Positions 35,319-49,300 of a DNA stretch of 64,000 nt are shown here, piece by piece. Source of the stretch: Macrolepiota albuminosa (taxonomy: Eukaryota; Basidiomycota; Agaricomycetes; Agaricales; Agaricaceae). The first letter of the stretch is position 1. Every line of letters starts with the position of its first letter. Location of the stretch: contig JAMWFC010000082.1 of assembly GCA_027475525.1 (NCBI GenBank), positions 1-64,000 of the forward strand. Direction: 5' to 3'. A model generated the notes under the pieces. It was not told the DNA's origin. It ran no database searches and was given only the letters and a program-made list of their open reading frames with translations. The position numbers and the translations under genes were made by a program.

Positions 35319-38300
35319 TTATTGGTTGACCGAATTAGACTTCAATTGAAGCATGTAAGCCGGACAAGCACCAAGCTACTTACTAAATGCATCAATCAAA
35401 GAGGAACAATGATGTATGTCAATACAAATTCATCGGAAACAAACGAGACGAGCTAATATGGACGAGGAATGCGAGCTTGTGGATCTGCATTGACCCCTGT
35501 AGGTAGTTGCCCCTCCCTGATTACCTGAATTAGTTTGTTACAGTAGCAGCTGTGAAAAGCTCATTCAGAGATGTTGCGTGTAGCGGAGCCACTGAGGGGT
35601 TAGGAGATAATTATGTTCTTTGTTTATGCCACCGGCAAGCCTCGCGATGGCCTGTTGAAGAGACGGGGGGTGGGTGTATGTATGATATACGCGTAGGGTG
35701 TGGAGTCTGTATTTTCGTCGATAATTTGTGCATAGCAATGATTAGGGGAAGACGGAGGCGCGTTTCAGACAGCAGCGTCACGGTCACATGCCTTACCCGA
35801 CTCTGTTTAGTACCTTTACGTGCTACTTCTTCGCGTAAAATTCGCTCCGCGCCCTTCGCTCAATACTTGAGCTTGAGCTCTTTCCTTTTGAGGTATATTT
35901 CCGATCCGATCTCTGACTCCTTTGGCGTATGTGGTCTTGCCCTCCGGTAGTGGTGTTCTGTCCTTCCTCGGCTCCCCGCCTCCTCTCTATTCCCTACTCT
36001 GCATCCTGTCTCCTGCTCGTGTCCATTTGGATCCCATACTCCCTCGATTTCTTCTTCGGAGGTATGCATAGGCTGACGAATGATTGGCAATCAATGAAAG
36101 ATCCGGATCACTGACATGACTATATTCACTCGACAAAGTAGGCTGCTATTCACGACACTCGAAGAAGTCTTCTGGGGTCTCCTAAGACTAAACATTCCGA
36201 GCGCGACATGCGGCTCAGTTTATCTCAGGCTCCTTCCGCAAGTTATGATTCACTCACGACCTGCAAGTTACCATGAACTCCTCACGGGGCGGGTTCAGGT
36301 CATTTGGTGTCTGCTGCCCCACGACTGGGTGAAGAGATCCTACACAGGTATATGCTGGTTATAAGCGAGCCTCATTCCGACCTCCAACCTTACGATAGAT
36401 GTCAGCAGACATGTGTAAAATATTGATTGCCTGATGGAGAACCAATCAAGTTGACTTACATTAGTAATAGACACTAGGAAATCCCAAATCGCCAGGAGTA
36501 TACAGCGCGCACAACAATACTATAACCTAAACACCTCTTAGAAGCCAAAATGACACCCCAGGTGATTTTAGTATTAGTTATTTTCGAGATCCGATTTGTG
36601 TTGAGAAAGAAAAACGAAGGCCAAGCACAGGGCGCCAGTGTTTTCTCCTAATAGCTCCACAGGTCGCTACAAGAGCAGCTACTTCACAATAAAATCCTGT
36701 CGTGAGGCTAACAAATGGTATCTGCAAGCGAGGTGGAGAAGTACTATATCTGATATGGCAGATGCACTGAACAGTTCACGTTCTGGAAGGACAGTGTCCA
36801 TGCTTCAGTATCTAGAGACTAAATCACACAAAGAACAATCGATGGTAGGGTATGTACTGGTCACACGACCTCGAGCATGACCTCTAGTACCTGAGGACGG
36901 AGATTAAATTGTGGTAAGCAACTGAGATACGAGCTGAAATCAATCACCTCATTGTTTTACATCTTACAAAATGTGTCACGTAATCGAGTCCCTCTAAAGT
37001 GATATCAACTCGGAATTCAATGAACAGCAATGCAAAGGTGCTGGCCAGGGGGAATAGACCTATGGACTTGTACTCTCACAAGTTTAACCACATGACTTAG
37101 CGACTAAGTAAGAGACGTACCATAAACCTACAGACATTCAGTTCCACTCCTTGTTCTTGAAAGACCAGAATTCACATACACATTGCGTGCTGGAAAGGGG
37201 CCTGCAGAAGCACAGCTTCGAGGCTGATTGGAAGAGAACAAGAAATATGATCACTCACTGCCTAAGTGCACGATTCACATAGAATTGCCCACCACAAAGG
37301 CCTGGCAAATATCTCCAGGGTGATAGTGATATGTCTAACAGTGAACCTTAGTTATGGATAATCCCTTTGCGATGATCAGATAGATCGTGGTAGATGGCAT
37401 TGCCAGGCCCATTGTGCCATATCACAGCCAACCAGCAGTAAATGAACGACCACCTTGTGAGACTCTGGGAAGTGGTTTATTTAATTAGGAATAATCAATA
37501 CAAGACAAGACCTTCAAAAAGTGCATCATTAGCATCTAAAATAAACAACGAGATGAAATAGTGGAGTCTTGCTTCAAAGGAGGATCATATTAGAATCACT
37601 CTTTTTGGAAGCGTGATGAAAAAAGATGTAAAGAATCTTACATCTATATAGAAGATCAATATCGCTGGAAGATACACTCTTCAAGATGTAAATACGTAGG
37701 CTGCGATGAGCAGGAGATGGAAGTTGAGCTCACACGTTAGCGCTGACAAATTTTTGTGACCTCTTGTGATTGTGACATCTGATCGATGATTATTGAACAC
37801 GTCCGACTTGTAGTAGTAGTTTTCCTTCTTTATACTTCCTATACCGTTCTAATCTTGGTATCTTTCCGATGTTTCATGTTCCGCGTTGCAGCCTTCAGCT
37901 TTAACGTTACTCATTTGTGATGAGTAGGTCATACCTGTTCCCTGACTATACGCAGATACTATAATATGATCTTCCTTTTGGGGCTTGGGCTGCATGCAGA
38001 TTCGCGGGACTTACACATTTCTAAAAAGAGTGGAGCTCTCGTTTTAAGGTGCTGCAACTTGCTCCTACCTCTCGTCTTGTTCATCTGGCGTGTATCCGTA
38101 CTCAGACGGCTTGTGGTCGATTATCAAGTCACACATTCAGGCAAGAACATACCACCTCATGTGGGGCCTGCATTCTGACTCATCGTTACACAGGCGCTAG
38201 CTTCCAGATAGCATCGATGGTGAAATAACACGTTATTTACTTTGAAATCTGGAACAAGGCCTCTGATGTCTTATCTCATCGACCTCCAGAGCCTTATTTC

Positions 38301-39533
38301 ATGCTGCTTTTCAGTGGAATCAAGCATGGGCCAAGTTTCGATGATGCTTCGTGCTTTCTTACTTGCAACTATAAGGTACAGAGAAATACAAATGCTTTTT
38401 GTTTCGTGCATCATTTGTGCCTTATCTTCGTATATATGTCCCGCGTTTAATATCGATATCTATCTTCATTTTCCCGCTAACATTGAATTTAGTGATCAGG
38501 CATGCTCTAGGAATGCGGTGCTGCCTTACCTATGGTCCAAAACATCTCATGCCTCCATGTCCTCAACGTCATCATGCCTGACGAAATTCCTGCCGTGAGT
38601 GGTGTGCGTATTACTGTTTGCCTGTGATGTTATGGAAAAAACTCGTAAGTGGTATACTATGCAACAAAAATAACACTCGCAATATCTTCCTTCTTCAGGT
38701 TGTCCGAGACGTTTCTTCTGCTCCCATTCTCGTTCTTGGAGAAAGAAATTGCGCGGTAGATGTGATGAAAGATGCGGGTGCTTGCCACAGCCGCAGGAAG
38801 GAAGTGACGAAGGATGTATGTTATCATCGCTTGTGTAATGGTAAGTTGCGTCTGTGGTGTATCGAAGAAGGCGCGATACCCAGCCTCATCCCTTAAATGT
38901 TTTCTTAAGCGACGGACTAAGCCGTTGTAAGGTGGCCCTGTGTCCAATTTGGGCGATGATTTTCAGTTATGCGTTATTGAAAAACCCTGAAAAAACCATA
39001 TAAATCCATAAGATCGCCGAAAGAGATGTACTATTTGATCTGACTTGACATAGAAAGAAGACATTTCAGCTGAAGTAATAAAGCCATGCGCCCAATGATC
39101 GGCGAAGTCTTTCGAGTATTGAGTGAATGTTGACCTTACACAGACCCAAACAGAGATGTAGGACCAGTGGCAAGAATGTACTTCAAACATGACCAGTATA
39201 ATCTGTCTACGAGAATACAAGCTATGAGGGGTATCTGCAACACAGGCTCAGAGCTAACTTTGTGGGGACGTGTCGACACCATACTCTCCCTTGCAGTCAA
39301 GTTATGAATCCGACAGGAACTTTGTCATTGTATGAAAATTTGAATGAGCGCACCGAAACTACATACCAGAAAGAGATTCCCATCAAAAGAAGAGATGGCC
39401 GCCGGTCAACGGAAAACCTTGACAACGTGTCTTCGCTCCAGAAAAAAGTTTATCGGTGACATGGGAAAGAAATCGGACTCCATAACGTCAGTAAGCTTAT
39501 TCACACAGCAGATTATGATAACATATGTATACA
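35319..39533. other. Gene-poor spacer left of the KDZ element
   Basis: No recognisable gene over 4.2 kb. Frames at 37966-38178 and 38242-38598 (plus) are hydrophobic in places and show coding-like stretches ('FEIWNKASDVLSHRPPEP'), and 38657-38947 (minus) is basic. None matches a family I know, and they could be eroded mobile DNA. Confidence 0.45.
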
Positions 39534-39541
39534 CCGATGCA
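39534..39541. repeat. 8-bp target-site duplication, left copy
   Basis: CCGATGCA immediately outside the left terminal inverted repeat; the same eight bases occur at 51076-51083 outside the right one. Confidence 0.85.
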
Positions 39542-39591
39542 CACCGCTGGCAGGACGGTAGGTGCTTCTTGATGGCACTTTAGGGGGGTTA
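39542..39591. repeat. Left terminal inverted repeat of the KDZ element
   Basis: Begins CACCGCTGGCAGGAC. Bases 39562-39591 (30 bp) match the reverse complement of 51026-51055 exactly; the outer 20 bp match with several differences. Confidence 0.9.
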
Positions 39592-39950
39592 TTTGACTGG
39601 GCCGCGGGTATCCTAACGATGCGGAACGCACCTCTTCCTGAAGCCAGAGATCGAAATCGGGCCCGGTTTGGAGCTGGCCAGTTAGTTCCGGCGGTGAAGA
39701 GGTTGGGAACTGCGGTCAAGAGTTCAAGAGGTCGACGTCAAGAGGTTTTTTACAATACATCAAATTGGCATGTCTTTCTTGGAACAATAGCAAATTGCAT
39801 GTCCAAACGAGAAAACATATCATTATCGAGGATATACTATATAGCTCTATACCATGCATAGGGCCATATACAAGGTGGGCGACAATGTAGATAAGGACAG
39901 CGGCAACAAAACAATCATGATGCGGCAATACAAACGCTGAAGTAATAAAC

Positions 39951-40130
39951 AATGTCCAAGATTAGCGCGACGGTGGCAAAATTGACGAGGTAAGTGGACG
40001 GGGGCAATATGTACATCAAAGGCAAGTAATAATGTCCAAGATGGGAGATGATGACAAAATCGACGAGGTGAGGGACGGGAACAATATGTACACCAAACGA
40101 CAAGCAAGTAAGAATGTTCAAGATCAACGA
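39951..40130. repeat. Subterminal minisatellite of ~80 bp, about 2.2 copies
   Basis: Units starting AATGTCCAAG or AATGTTCAAG at 39951, 40031 and 40113 share 'GACGAGGT' and 'CAATATGTACA.CAAA'. It lies near the left terminus of the KDZ element, where transposase-binding repeats are often found. Confidence 0.65.
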
Positions 40131-40148
40131 CACCGCAATACATCGGCT

Positions 40149-43100
40149 TCAACTGAGCATGTTCGCATCTCCATCATGATCTTCCTGGTCATACTGTCCC
40201 GACAAACCCCAGTACTCATCACCGCTGGCGTACCTCGAAGGGAGGATCTGGTTGCAAGACGATCCCATGTTCAGCGTAGACGGACCGGCAGTGGATGCCA
40301 CGCGTGAAGGGCCAATGTTGGGTACTCCACGACGACTACGGGGAGGTCTATACTGGGGATGATAACGCATGACAGAGGGATGAGGATGAGTCCCTTGAGA
40401 TGGAGGATATCGCATAGCTACGTTGGAGCCCTGACGTGGGTATGGTCAGCGAACATATCTTGGATTGCCTCTGGAAGGGATGCTTAGGTAGTGGGCGGAG
40501 TGAGTGTATGCAGGTCCTGGAATGTCGAAGTCCATGTATCCAGAATAAGCTCCGTCCTCATACATCTCCTCGTATTGTGCATCGTAGTCCTGCATGAAAT
40601 AAGAGTCATCAAGGTCACGATCAGATTCTGGCAACGTGGGAGGAGGCATGGCAGCGTCTCCGTTTGACTGCATCTGATTGTCATGCTGAGATGCTTTAGA
40701 ATAGCCAAAAGGTAAAGGAGGGAAGGAATCAACAATTTCTTGACCTGTTCTCAGACGACAGGTAGCTGCTTGTTGACTGCCCATAGTCGGCGAAGTGGTG
40801 CTGGTGGTGGACATTGGGTTTGCAGGCGCTGCCGCAGGTTTACTACCTGAGCGGGATCGATTAGTGGCTGCCGGTTGACCAGAAGTTTTGGATCCAGTGA
40901 GTTTAGGAGATGATGCATCCATAGCGATAGTCGTAGCACCAGGGCCAGAACCAACTGCCACCACAGCAGGTTCAGCTATATTGGAGGTAATGGCCTTCGA
41001 TGCAGCAGACTTCGTCGTGTTCATCTGAGCCTTTACTTTGGCAGTAGTCGCACTATCCTTACTCTTACTCTTCACATCCTTCCCCTTGCTCTTGGTGCGA
41101 GTACGACGAGTTCAAGGAGACTGTGTTGCACCGCTCTCAGACTCCTCCTCCCGCTCCTGAACATAGTCATCACCAGAGCCAACAGGGTCTTCGCTGGCGT
41201 CATGCAGGGTGAGTCGGGGCCGCTTATTGGAGTCAGACATACTCCCATCGTTCTGGGGGTCACTTGTGACAACTGCCCCACGCTTCTTGAGAGGCCGTGG
41301 CTTGACAGGAGGGGGCACAGGGGCCTGGCTCTTCTTTGCGGTGGTAAGTTCATCAGAATCGGACTCGATCTCGACTGTAGCAGCCTGCTTTTTGGTCTGC
41401 AGCTTTCTGGGAGGGGGAGGTGGTGGCTGGATTTTTGCGGTGGCAGGGGGCTGGCTTTTGGCGGCGGCAGAGGTCTGGCTTTTTGCGGTGGCAGGGGGCT
41501 GCTGGCTTTTGGCAGCGACAGGGGGCTGGCTTTTGGCAGCGACAGGGGGCTGGCTTTTGGCGGCGGCAGGGGGCTGGCTTTTGGCGGCGGCAGGGGGCTG
41601 GCCTTTGGCGGTGGCAGGGGGCTGGCTTTTTGCGGCAGTAGGTTCATCACAATCACACTCAGTCTCGACTGTAGCAGCCTGCCTTTTGGTCTGCGGCTTT
41701 CTAGGAGGGGGTGGAGGGGGCTGGCTCTTTGCGGTGGTAGAGGGCTGGCTCTTTGCAGCAGTAGGAGGCTGGCTCTTCTTCATGACGGTAGGTTCATCAT
41801 CATCAACCTGATGAGGAGGCGGAGATGACTCAGAACCGCTACTGATAGTATAGACAGGTTTGAGGGACGGTTGCTGCTTTTTTGACATAAGAGGAGGGCT
41901 GGAATTATCCTTGGCAGCGGGAGGTGGATTCATATCTTCGTTGTCCGAATTGATCTCAATAACAGGATCCTTCTTCTTCCACCGAACATGAGTGGCTGCA
42001 GCACTTATGGGGGCACGGTTGCCAATCCATGTTTTACCACTAGCAAAGATGCCTCGGGCAAAGACAGAGGAAGCATCCCCAGTAGTCGGCTCAGCAGTAG
42101 AAATGACAGTGATTTGGCTAGTCTTGATTTTGTCGAGATCAGCTTTGACTATTTTAAGTGTACCCTCCTGAAGAGCAGTCAGGAGAAGTCGCCCATCTTT
42201 GCTCCCGAGGTCTTTGATTCCTTGCTTCCCCTTTTTTGGTTTACTTGTTTCATGGGGCATCGCGCAGCTGGGAGGCCATCCTGTGATGATATGAGATATT
42301 CCAACAAGGTAGTTAGGTAGCGTGGACCAAGGTAGTCGATCGCCTGCCCACCGCTGGCCAGCAGCCTCGGTGGCATCCTCTGCAATGATAGTAAGTATAT
42401 CAGCTTGCAAACTGCTAGACCGATACTTACTTAGTAATGCAATCAAATGTTTTTTGCAGCTTAAAATAACGTTCGAGTCCTCCTCCATGAATGTATCCAC
42501 TTCATGGTCTTGCTCCTTGACAGGAATGCTTGATGGCGGTTTCAGTTCAGCTTCCAAGGAATCGAACGCTGCATTGAGCTCGTTAACAAGTTGCTCGGCA
42601 TCTACGTTCTCTGTAACCTTTTCTGCCACTGCGTTACTAACAAGTTTCCATTAATATGAAAGAATAGACGCAACATTTGACCGCTTACTATGCTTCACAC
42701 TTCATTAAGCCCAACAGAGTGTTTTCTTCAATCTTGAGGCGGTTAGGTAGGGACTGAGAACATGAGTAAGGTTTGATCATAATAACATTATATCCAAACC
42801 TACGTTTATCAAACCTGGGCTTGCGATGACCGATCCCAGACTGTGATCCTCCTGGAGGCAGTCACCGACAACGACAGCGAAAGTTTGAAACCGATTTTCA
42901 GCACCTTCATTATTCTAAGAAAAATGAGCACCTGGAATTTCAATGCTACAAAAGGATTTACGAGCTTTTCCAATTTCGCACAGTGCTTTTCAAAACTACG
43001 AACTCGTTGTTGAAGAGTTTCCTTCTGAGTTTTGACACGAGTGATCTCCAATGCAGCTCGCAAATATGCCTCAGTACCCGTGCCGTACTTCTCTCAAAAG

Positions 43101-44534
43101 CTAGGCCAACAAACTTTGTCTGCTATCGCTTTCAGTCAAAGAGATGCGAAAGGAGTTGGGCTGCATACCTGTACCGTCTGTAAGTCCACAACGTTCCAGT
43201 TCCTCCTCACGATGCTCAGCAAAATAGATTTGGTAAAGATTCCATTCGTTGATACTCCGCGATCCCTTCAGGTCTGAAAAGAACCATTTTTTAATCTGTG
43301 ACACTGGGCGCTCCAATGCGTGAGCAAGCTCAACAAAAATGTCTTCAATACGGAAAAAGCTTTCTTCACATTTCTTGCGCGCTGCTTGGGATGGTCGACC
43401 TTCGGAAAATTTTTTTCCGGTAAATGGCTTGGACGGTGGAGTGCATGGAGCAAGTGTGTCTAAAGTAGATGGAGAAACCTGCTTTTCGAAAGTGTTTACG
43501 GGAGATTTGGTGAGGTGAATGAAGGGATCCGGTGTCCCATTGCTAGGGAGTGTAGTGGTGGTGGTGGGAGGTAGAACAATCTCCTCAAATCCGCCAGCAG
43601 TGTAAAACTCTTCCAAAAGTGAATGCGATGCTGCCTTTTCTTCTTTGGCAGTGGCAGTGACCTCTTCAGTAAGCTCTGACTCTGTAGAGCTCAATGAGAA
43701 GCTTGACGACTGATCAAAAGCCATGCTAGCAATTGTGTCAGGGTCTAAGCCATTGAAAAAATCCTCATCGACAGTTGGAGAAGCCACATCCTGTGAGGCA
43801 TGAGACTGTGAAGGAGAGGTAATTGTTTCAGCACGACGATGGGCAAAGTTGCGACCTTCTGGGGTATTAGAGCCAAGGGCAGTGAGAGGGACATGCTGAC
43901 GAAATTTCCAGGGAACTGAACCAGATGTCCCCACGTCATGAGCAGCCATGCCAGAGGCTGCATTTAATTCTTTAGATCTGCTGCCTGTCTGCTCTAAAAA
44001 TGGGTTGTCGTGGGCTGGGTTGTCGTGGGCTAGGTTATCATAGACTGTGATAGGGCCATACATGTGAACATTGGTAGAATGAGCGTCCTGCATAAAGACA
44101 TCGCTGGTTACGTCTCCACATTCTGCTTTGTCGTACAATATAGTTGAGTTTGGAGATGGTGGGCTTTGCATCTAAAAGAGAGTTAAGTCCATGTTTGTTA
44201 AGTCCATGTTCTACCCATACACATTGAGCGTACATACCTGTAAGTAGGTTGATTTCTTCAAGTGCAACAGCAGGGAGTGAAGGTGTGCAAACAGACGAAT
44301 AGTCTCGAAGTGCGAGTATACTGAATCAACAATCAAGTAATCTGATAGCGTTGCCTGGTTCAAAATCTTCTGAGGAGTCGCACAGGCATAGAAGTAGAAG
44401 TTCCCGGATAAAGAAGTCATGAGCGCGTTGCAATGTGCGTTGTTATATCGTTGATAGTGGGTATCGACAAAAGACAAACGTAATTGATATAAAAAATTCA
44501 GTTGACCTGCAAAGCATTGAACCATTCTACCCAT
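40149..44534 (-). CDS. KDZ-borne passenger protein, coiled coil plus Pro/Ala/Lys repeats, interrupted by TGA codons
   Basis: A multi-exon gene read from an ATG near 44534 ('MGRMVQCFAG') through 'MQSPPSPNSTILYDK' (44171) to TGA 40149-40151, over 1,000 residues. A Ser/Asp-rich acidic part is followed by a helical segment ('CEESFFRIEDIFVELAHAL', 'INEWNLYQIYFAEHREEE'), whose latter part resembles an HMG-box helix (weak inference). A coiled coil follows ('LEITRVKTQKETLQQRV', near 43000), then 'KKHLIALLSKYRSSSLQAD', the 'PPAAAKSQ' repeat tract, and a tail with 'SFPPLPFGYSKA'. Two in-frame TGA codons (41112-41114 and 40446-40448) interrupt the C-terminal part, and coding-like sequence continues in frame after each, so CGA-to-TGA change is likely. 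Basidiomycete KDZ elements often carry such DNA-binding-like passengers; its role is unknown. Start and some introns are tentative. Confidence 0.6.
41430..41640 (-). repeat. Coding minisatellite of ~24 bp encoding PPAAAKSQ-type repeats
   Basis: About eight units of 24-27 bp encode variants of PPAAAKSQ on the minus strand. Long opposite-strand frames here, Gly/Trp/Leu-rich, are by-products of the repeat. Confidence 0.8.
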
Positions 44535-45501
44535 CTGGTCAGAGGAATAAGTAAGCACAAACTCTCATCCATGCAAGTAGGATGAGAATGGTACCAGTGA
44601 TATAAAGTTGTAAAAAGATTCATGAATGACAGGGAAGTGGCATAACGCGAAGCCAATGCCTAATTTAACTAAAGCATCCGAATGGTGTTGAGTATCGCTA
44701 CTAAAAAGAGAGATTAGAAAGTCTGGATAGTTAACAAAGTCTTGCAACAGCATACAAAACCAAGAGATGGCAATCAGCCAATTGTGGTAAGACAAAAGAT
44801 GGAGAGGAGGGAGAAAGATTCAGAAAAACCCTAGCTGACGTGTCAGGCGGTCTCGGCCTTAATTTGTTGCCAACTCGATCAATGAATCTGGACTGTCATG
44901 CGTGATCCGTCACTGCTCATCTTATCTGATTGCTCACCCTCTTTTCACTTATCTAATAGTTATTATATGTTTCTTTATTCCGCCCTCTATGCTATGATAT
45001 TCACCATTCCACAGCATGCTGTCAACAGCTGGATTGGGAATGTTACCGCATTTTAGCCTGATCTTTTGTAATGTTTATTCTGGAGTCTTTTTTATGGTGT
45101 ATCTGTAACCAGATTAAATGTTTGACATAAGAATACATTGCTTTCAATGTTGATAATGAAGGAACCACAAAATTTAGAGCCTATGTAAATGTATTCGAGC
45201 TACCTTGATCAGTTTCTTGGCTGCTAGCGATGCTAGAACAGCTGGTAGGTGCTCAATAATACAGTTACTATCAGGCGGCCTGGACCTGCCTGAGATCTGC
45301 TCAGCATTTCAATGTTGCGCTAAGTACATGGCCATGCTATTATAGAGCTATTTAATGCTTTTTTTTGTGCAATTGAACTGCAATTGCGGTCACAGAAAGA
45401 AAAAGGTAAGACAAATGTAAAAAGGTAAGACAGATTTAGGCAAATGCTTTCTATTTGCGCTTAACCTTGAACAGCCAACTTTCATTTTCCCTCTTGTAAA
45501 T

Positions 45502-46274
45502 ATGGGCCGCCGCCGCATATACCACACTACTGAAGAGAGAAGACTTGCTGCAAATGCCAAGAGCCGCCGAAGCTACCATAAGTAAGTGCTATATTGGCCT
45601 ATTCAAGAAGCATTCCATTCATGCAATTTATTGAACTAGGAATAAGGCAGCTATTAGTACTCGCCGGCAGGGCCATTATCAAAAGCTCAAGAGAGAACGG
45701 CATGTACTTCTTTTGTGATACCTTGACTTGTATTTATATACATTAGAATGGAAATTAGACCCAGAAGAGCATCTCGAGCCCGAGTTGACTGCGACTCTTC
45801 ATTGCAATTGGACTCTAATACAGAACCCAAAATTTCCACTCAGTTGGTACCCTACTATTTCCATTGAATGCCTGATTTATGCCCAAATTCAGAGATGATC
45901 CAAGACACGTAGAGTATTGGACGATCAGAGTCAACCGTATTGCAAAGAGACTTGGAAAGGATGTTGGAAAATCACCTTTTGACTACCTCGAATCCTTATA
46001 TGAGGATTACATGACGACACACAATGCTGCTGCTATCTTCGATGCCATTGTTCGTGTCAAAAAGTACGAAAAATGGATGCAAACCTATCAACACGAAATT
46101 TTACAATTGGCCGGAGCTGGAGATGAATGGAAACACTCCGAGGAGGTGTCGAAGACCATTTTGACAGTTCTAAGGTCTCTGCAACACCTCGAATTATATA
46201 CTACAATGGAGGGAGAGAACTTAGCAGTAGTCCACAATGAAAGAGAGTTCTTGTATCAAGATCTTCTGGGTTGA
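45502..46274 (+). CDS. Small basic KDZ-borne protein
   Basis: The only plus-strand gene in the element. ATG 45502 opens with 'MGRRRIYHTTEERRLAANA', a highly basic helical N-terminus reminiscent of a DNA-binding basic region. After introns near 45575-45638, ~45700-45750 and ~45840-45890 it continues with 'KAAISTRRQGHYQKLKRER', 'RPRRASRARVDCDSSLQLD' and 'DDPRHVEYWTIRVNRIAKR', ending at 46274 after a helical C-terminus. Length is about 215 residues. It does not match a named family I can defend; similar 'YHT.EER..AA.AKSRR' starts are common in basidiomycete transposon neighbourhoods. It is convergent with the transposase gene. Exact splice sites are tentative. Confidence 0.55.
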
Positions 46275-46368
46275 ATCGAAGTTTACAGTCATTGTATTCA
46301 TGAATCATATTGAAATATAATACTATCAAAAACATGGCTGTACAAAGAACGTTATATTGTGTGTAGGA

Positions 46369-49300
46369 TTAAGTGACAACGGGCAATGCACCAAGAGTCC
46401 GTACAAGAGAAGTCCTGACCAAAGATATATCATGCTCATGAATACCTGTTACCACAAAGCCTGAGAGAACAGCAGCGACATTTGCGATGACCCACACTCC
46501 GCAATCCACACCATTGGTTTGTAGTGGGTGTATAACTGTGGGTCGAGCAACCCAACCAGAAGTCATAACTCGGAGTGGATTCCCATTTTTGGTGGCTAAC
46601 AGCACAAGACGAGCGACAAGAACCATAATCTCCTGAGTAGATATTAGTTTACAAATATCCAGACAGTGAGAATAAACATACTTTGACCTCGACAGTCCAA
46701 GGTTCTCGTTGCGCAAAGCTGTCAAAGAGGTGCATCTCTCCAATAGATGGAATTATAGTGCACATAACCCAATGCTCGGTAGTCGGACGATGAATGGGAA
46801 GGATCCAGATATCACACATCCAGTATAGAGTGTGACGTGTTCGTCGCCAAAGTTCAGCATCACTTGCATTGTATCGTACCATAGGAAGATCATAGGTAGA
46901 GAAGAGCGCACAGCGCTGACTAGTTTGGAATGTGACACTAGTTGACTCCGAAAATTGATGTTTCAGTAAAGTAGAAATGCCATTGATACAGATATCTTTG
47001 AGTCGTCTGCATGGTGAGTTGATCATTGTGAGTTCTTGAGGATGAAAGACGATACGCCCACGGTGTTGAGGAAAATACCGTGCTTCACTAATGGATGCAA
47101 CATTCGCAAAAGTCTGGAAGAAAAGTTGCTGAACAAGGTTCTTGTGATAGGATATGCGTGACTACAGAGAGCAGAAATTGTGAATATAGACATGATCCAA
47201 TGAATGATTGATTGTGACTTACCGGTAGCTGCCATACCAATGAAATATCAACATCTGGTGCTAGAACGTCAACTTCAACCATCTCGTTTTCAATTGTAGA
47301 TTCTAGGTAGTCGCTGAATAGAATTTCATCCGTGCCCATGGCAATAGCCTCATTGTCTTCCTGAATGTCGTCAATTATGCCTTGAACATCGGTATATTCA
47401 GTTTGCTCCTGTGAGATGAGCCGTTGAATTGATGATGTTGACGGTTGAGAAATCGAAGGGCTGCCATGCGAAGCTTGAGTAGGACTAAGCAATTGTGCCA
47501 CTGATGCAGCTCTGGCAACAAGAGTGTTGAAAACATCCTGGGTAACGAATGTGTTTGTCCACAGGGAGGAAAGATTGAGAAGGTGTAAACGGCGCTGTTG
47601 AAGAAGTACTTCGATACACACATCTGTTGTTCTCTATATTGAGTGGCTAAAGGGTAATGAACACAAAACTTACTCGCAGGTTCAATCAGAGCCAGCTCAA
47701 TGGCACCAAGTTCACGACCAAACCATTGAGAAAGATTAACAGCCTCCATTTTTAACCGCTGATGTTCTTCGGCACAACGATCAACTTTCAACATAGCCCT
47801 AATACCTTCTCGCACCTTACTGTCGCTGAGCCAGCGGGGTATGTGCTCTGTGGGCCGGCTGATCCACACGTCCTCCATTAGGTTGGGGGCGTCGCGTAGT
47901 GGTTGCAATTCGGTTGGTAGAGGCTCTGGCAGAGGAATGGCCCATTCTGGTTTATACATAGTCGCAAGTGTTGCACAGAGGTCATTGTATTTTCGTAATC
48001 CTGCCATAAGTGCAGGAGCACGTTTTTTGATGGCGGCACGGGTAGCTTGATGAAGTTTTGTACCTAAAGTGGTGTGCTGTGAGTAAAGAGAAAAAAGGCA
48101 GCAAGACAAAGCACACCTAATGCTTGGTCTCGGCCACCTGAAGCCCGGTCAAGCCGCTCCCATTCAAAAAAACTTCCAACTGCCCGCTTCCGAACATTGA
48201 TTTTGAGGTCACGAGCAATGAGGAGGAACTTTATAAATTCAAGATCTACTCCACGTAATTCAGGATAGGAATCTTGGATACTAAGTGCCGAATACAGTTC
48301 TTCTATGTTATCTCTAAGCCGCTCATGGTGTTCCTGAAGGCTGCTCAAGATTCGAAGCGATTCTGGAGTTGGTAGAGTCTTTCACAGTGTTGACCGGGTA
48401 GCTTGAAGAGTCTTTTCGCATGTTTCAAAATCACCCTGGAGGGCCAAGACTACATCAAGTTCCCTTTTGAGGCGAACAGGTGCCTCTAAGTATGAATGTT
48501 TCTAATAAGAAATTTGTTTAAAGAAAGGAGACAACTTACGAGCTCGGACTGACAGCTCAGATGCTCGTTGTAACTCCCATTCTGACCGCAAAATCGTTTC
48601 TTTAATCCCACACAATTCAAGAATTTGTCGTGCCTTGGTGCCCTGAGCCTGGATACCTTTCTTGAGTCGACGACAAATCCAGGCCCCAAGATCGTCGCGC
48701 AATTCAAGTCCGATTGAGGATACTTGTTGATCAACGAGATAAAGGCGCCGAGATCGCTAAAATTGGCTGATCAGCGGAAGAAAATTGTAAGCTACATGAA
48801 GATACAAACGCTACATGCCCGTGTCACCGAAATCAACTTCCGCAGTCGTGACCATAGACGTTCAACTCCTTCACCATCCGTCAGACCTAAACCTGTCCGG
48901 ATGCGAGGATTATTCACAACCTGGCAGGCCCACTGATGCACAAAAGCGTGCATAGCGCTGGTTGCTAAGAGTAACCGCTTGGTAATATCAGCAGATAAAA
49001 ATTCGTACTGGGGAAATGAAATGGATGAATATCGTGATGATAAAAAGAGAGGATGACCAACAGTATGAAGGCTCCGATCCAACACACAGCCCACGTCATA
49101 GAGTGCAGCGACAGTTGCGTGTGGGGGTAATAAATCAAACAGATATTGAAACAATGATACTGCATATTTCTGTTGTTCTCCTGGGGTATCAATGTTGACC
49201 AGAAAAATGGGGATATCATGGCGACAAACAAGAGCCATGAGGCCAGTGTCATCAAACCTATCCATATTTGTTTTGACATTGGAGCCTTTTCCAGCAGTGT

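Noticed and set aside
41202..41828. Two long plus-strand Gly/Trp/Leu-rich frames
   Set aside because: Shadows of the GC-rich PPAAAKSQ coding repeat on the minus strand; a repeat with period divisible by three opens several frames.
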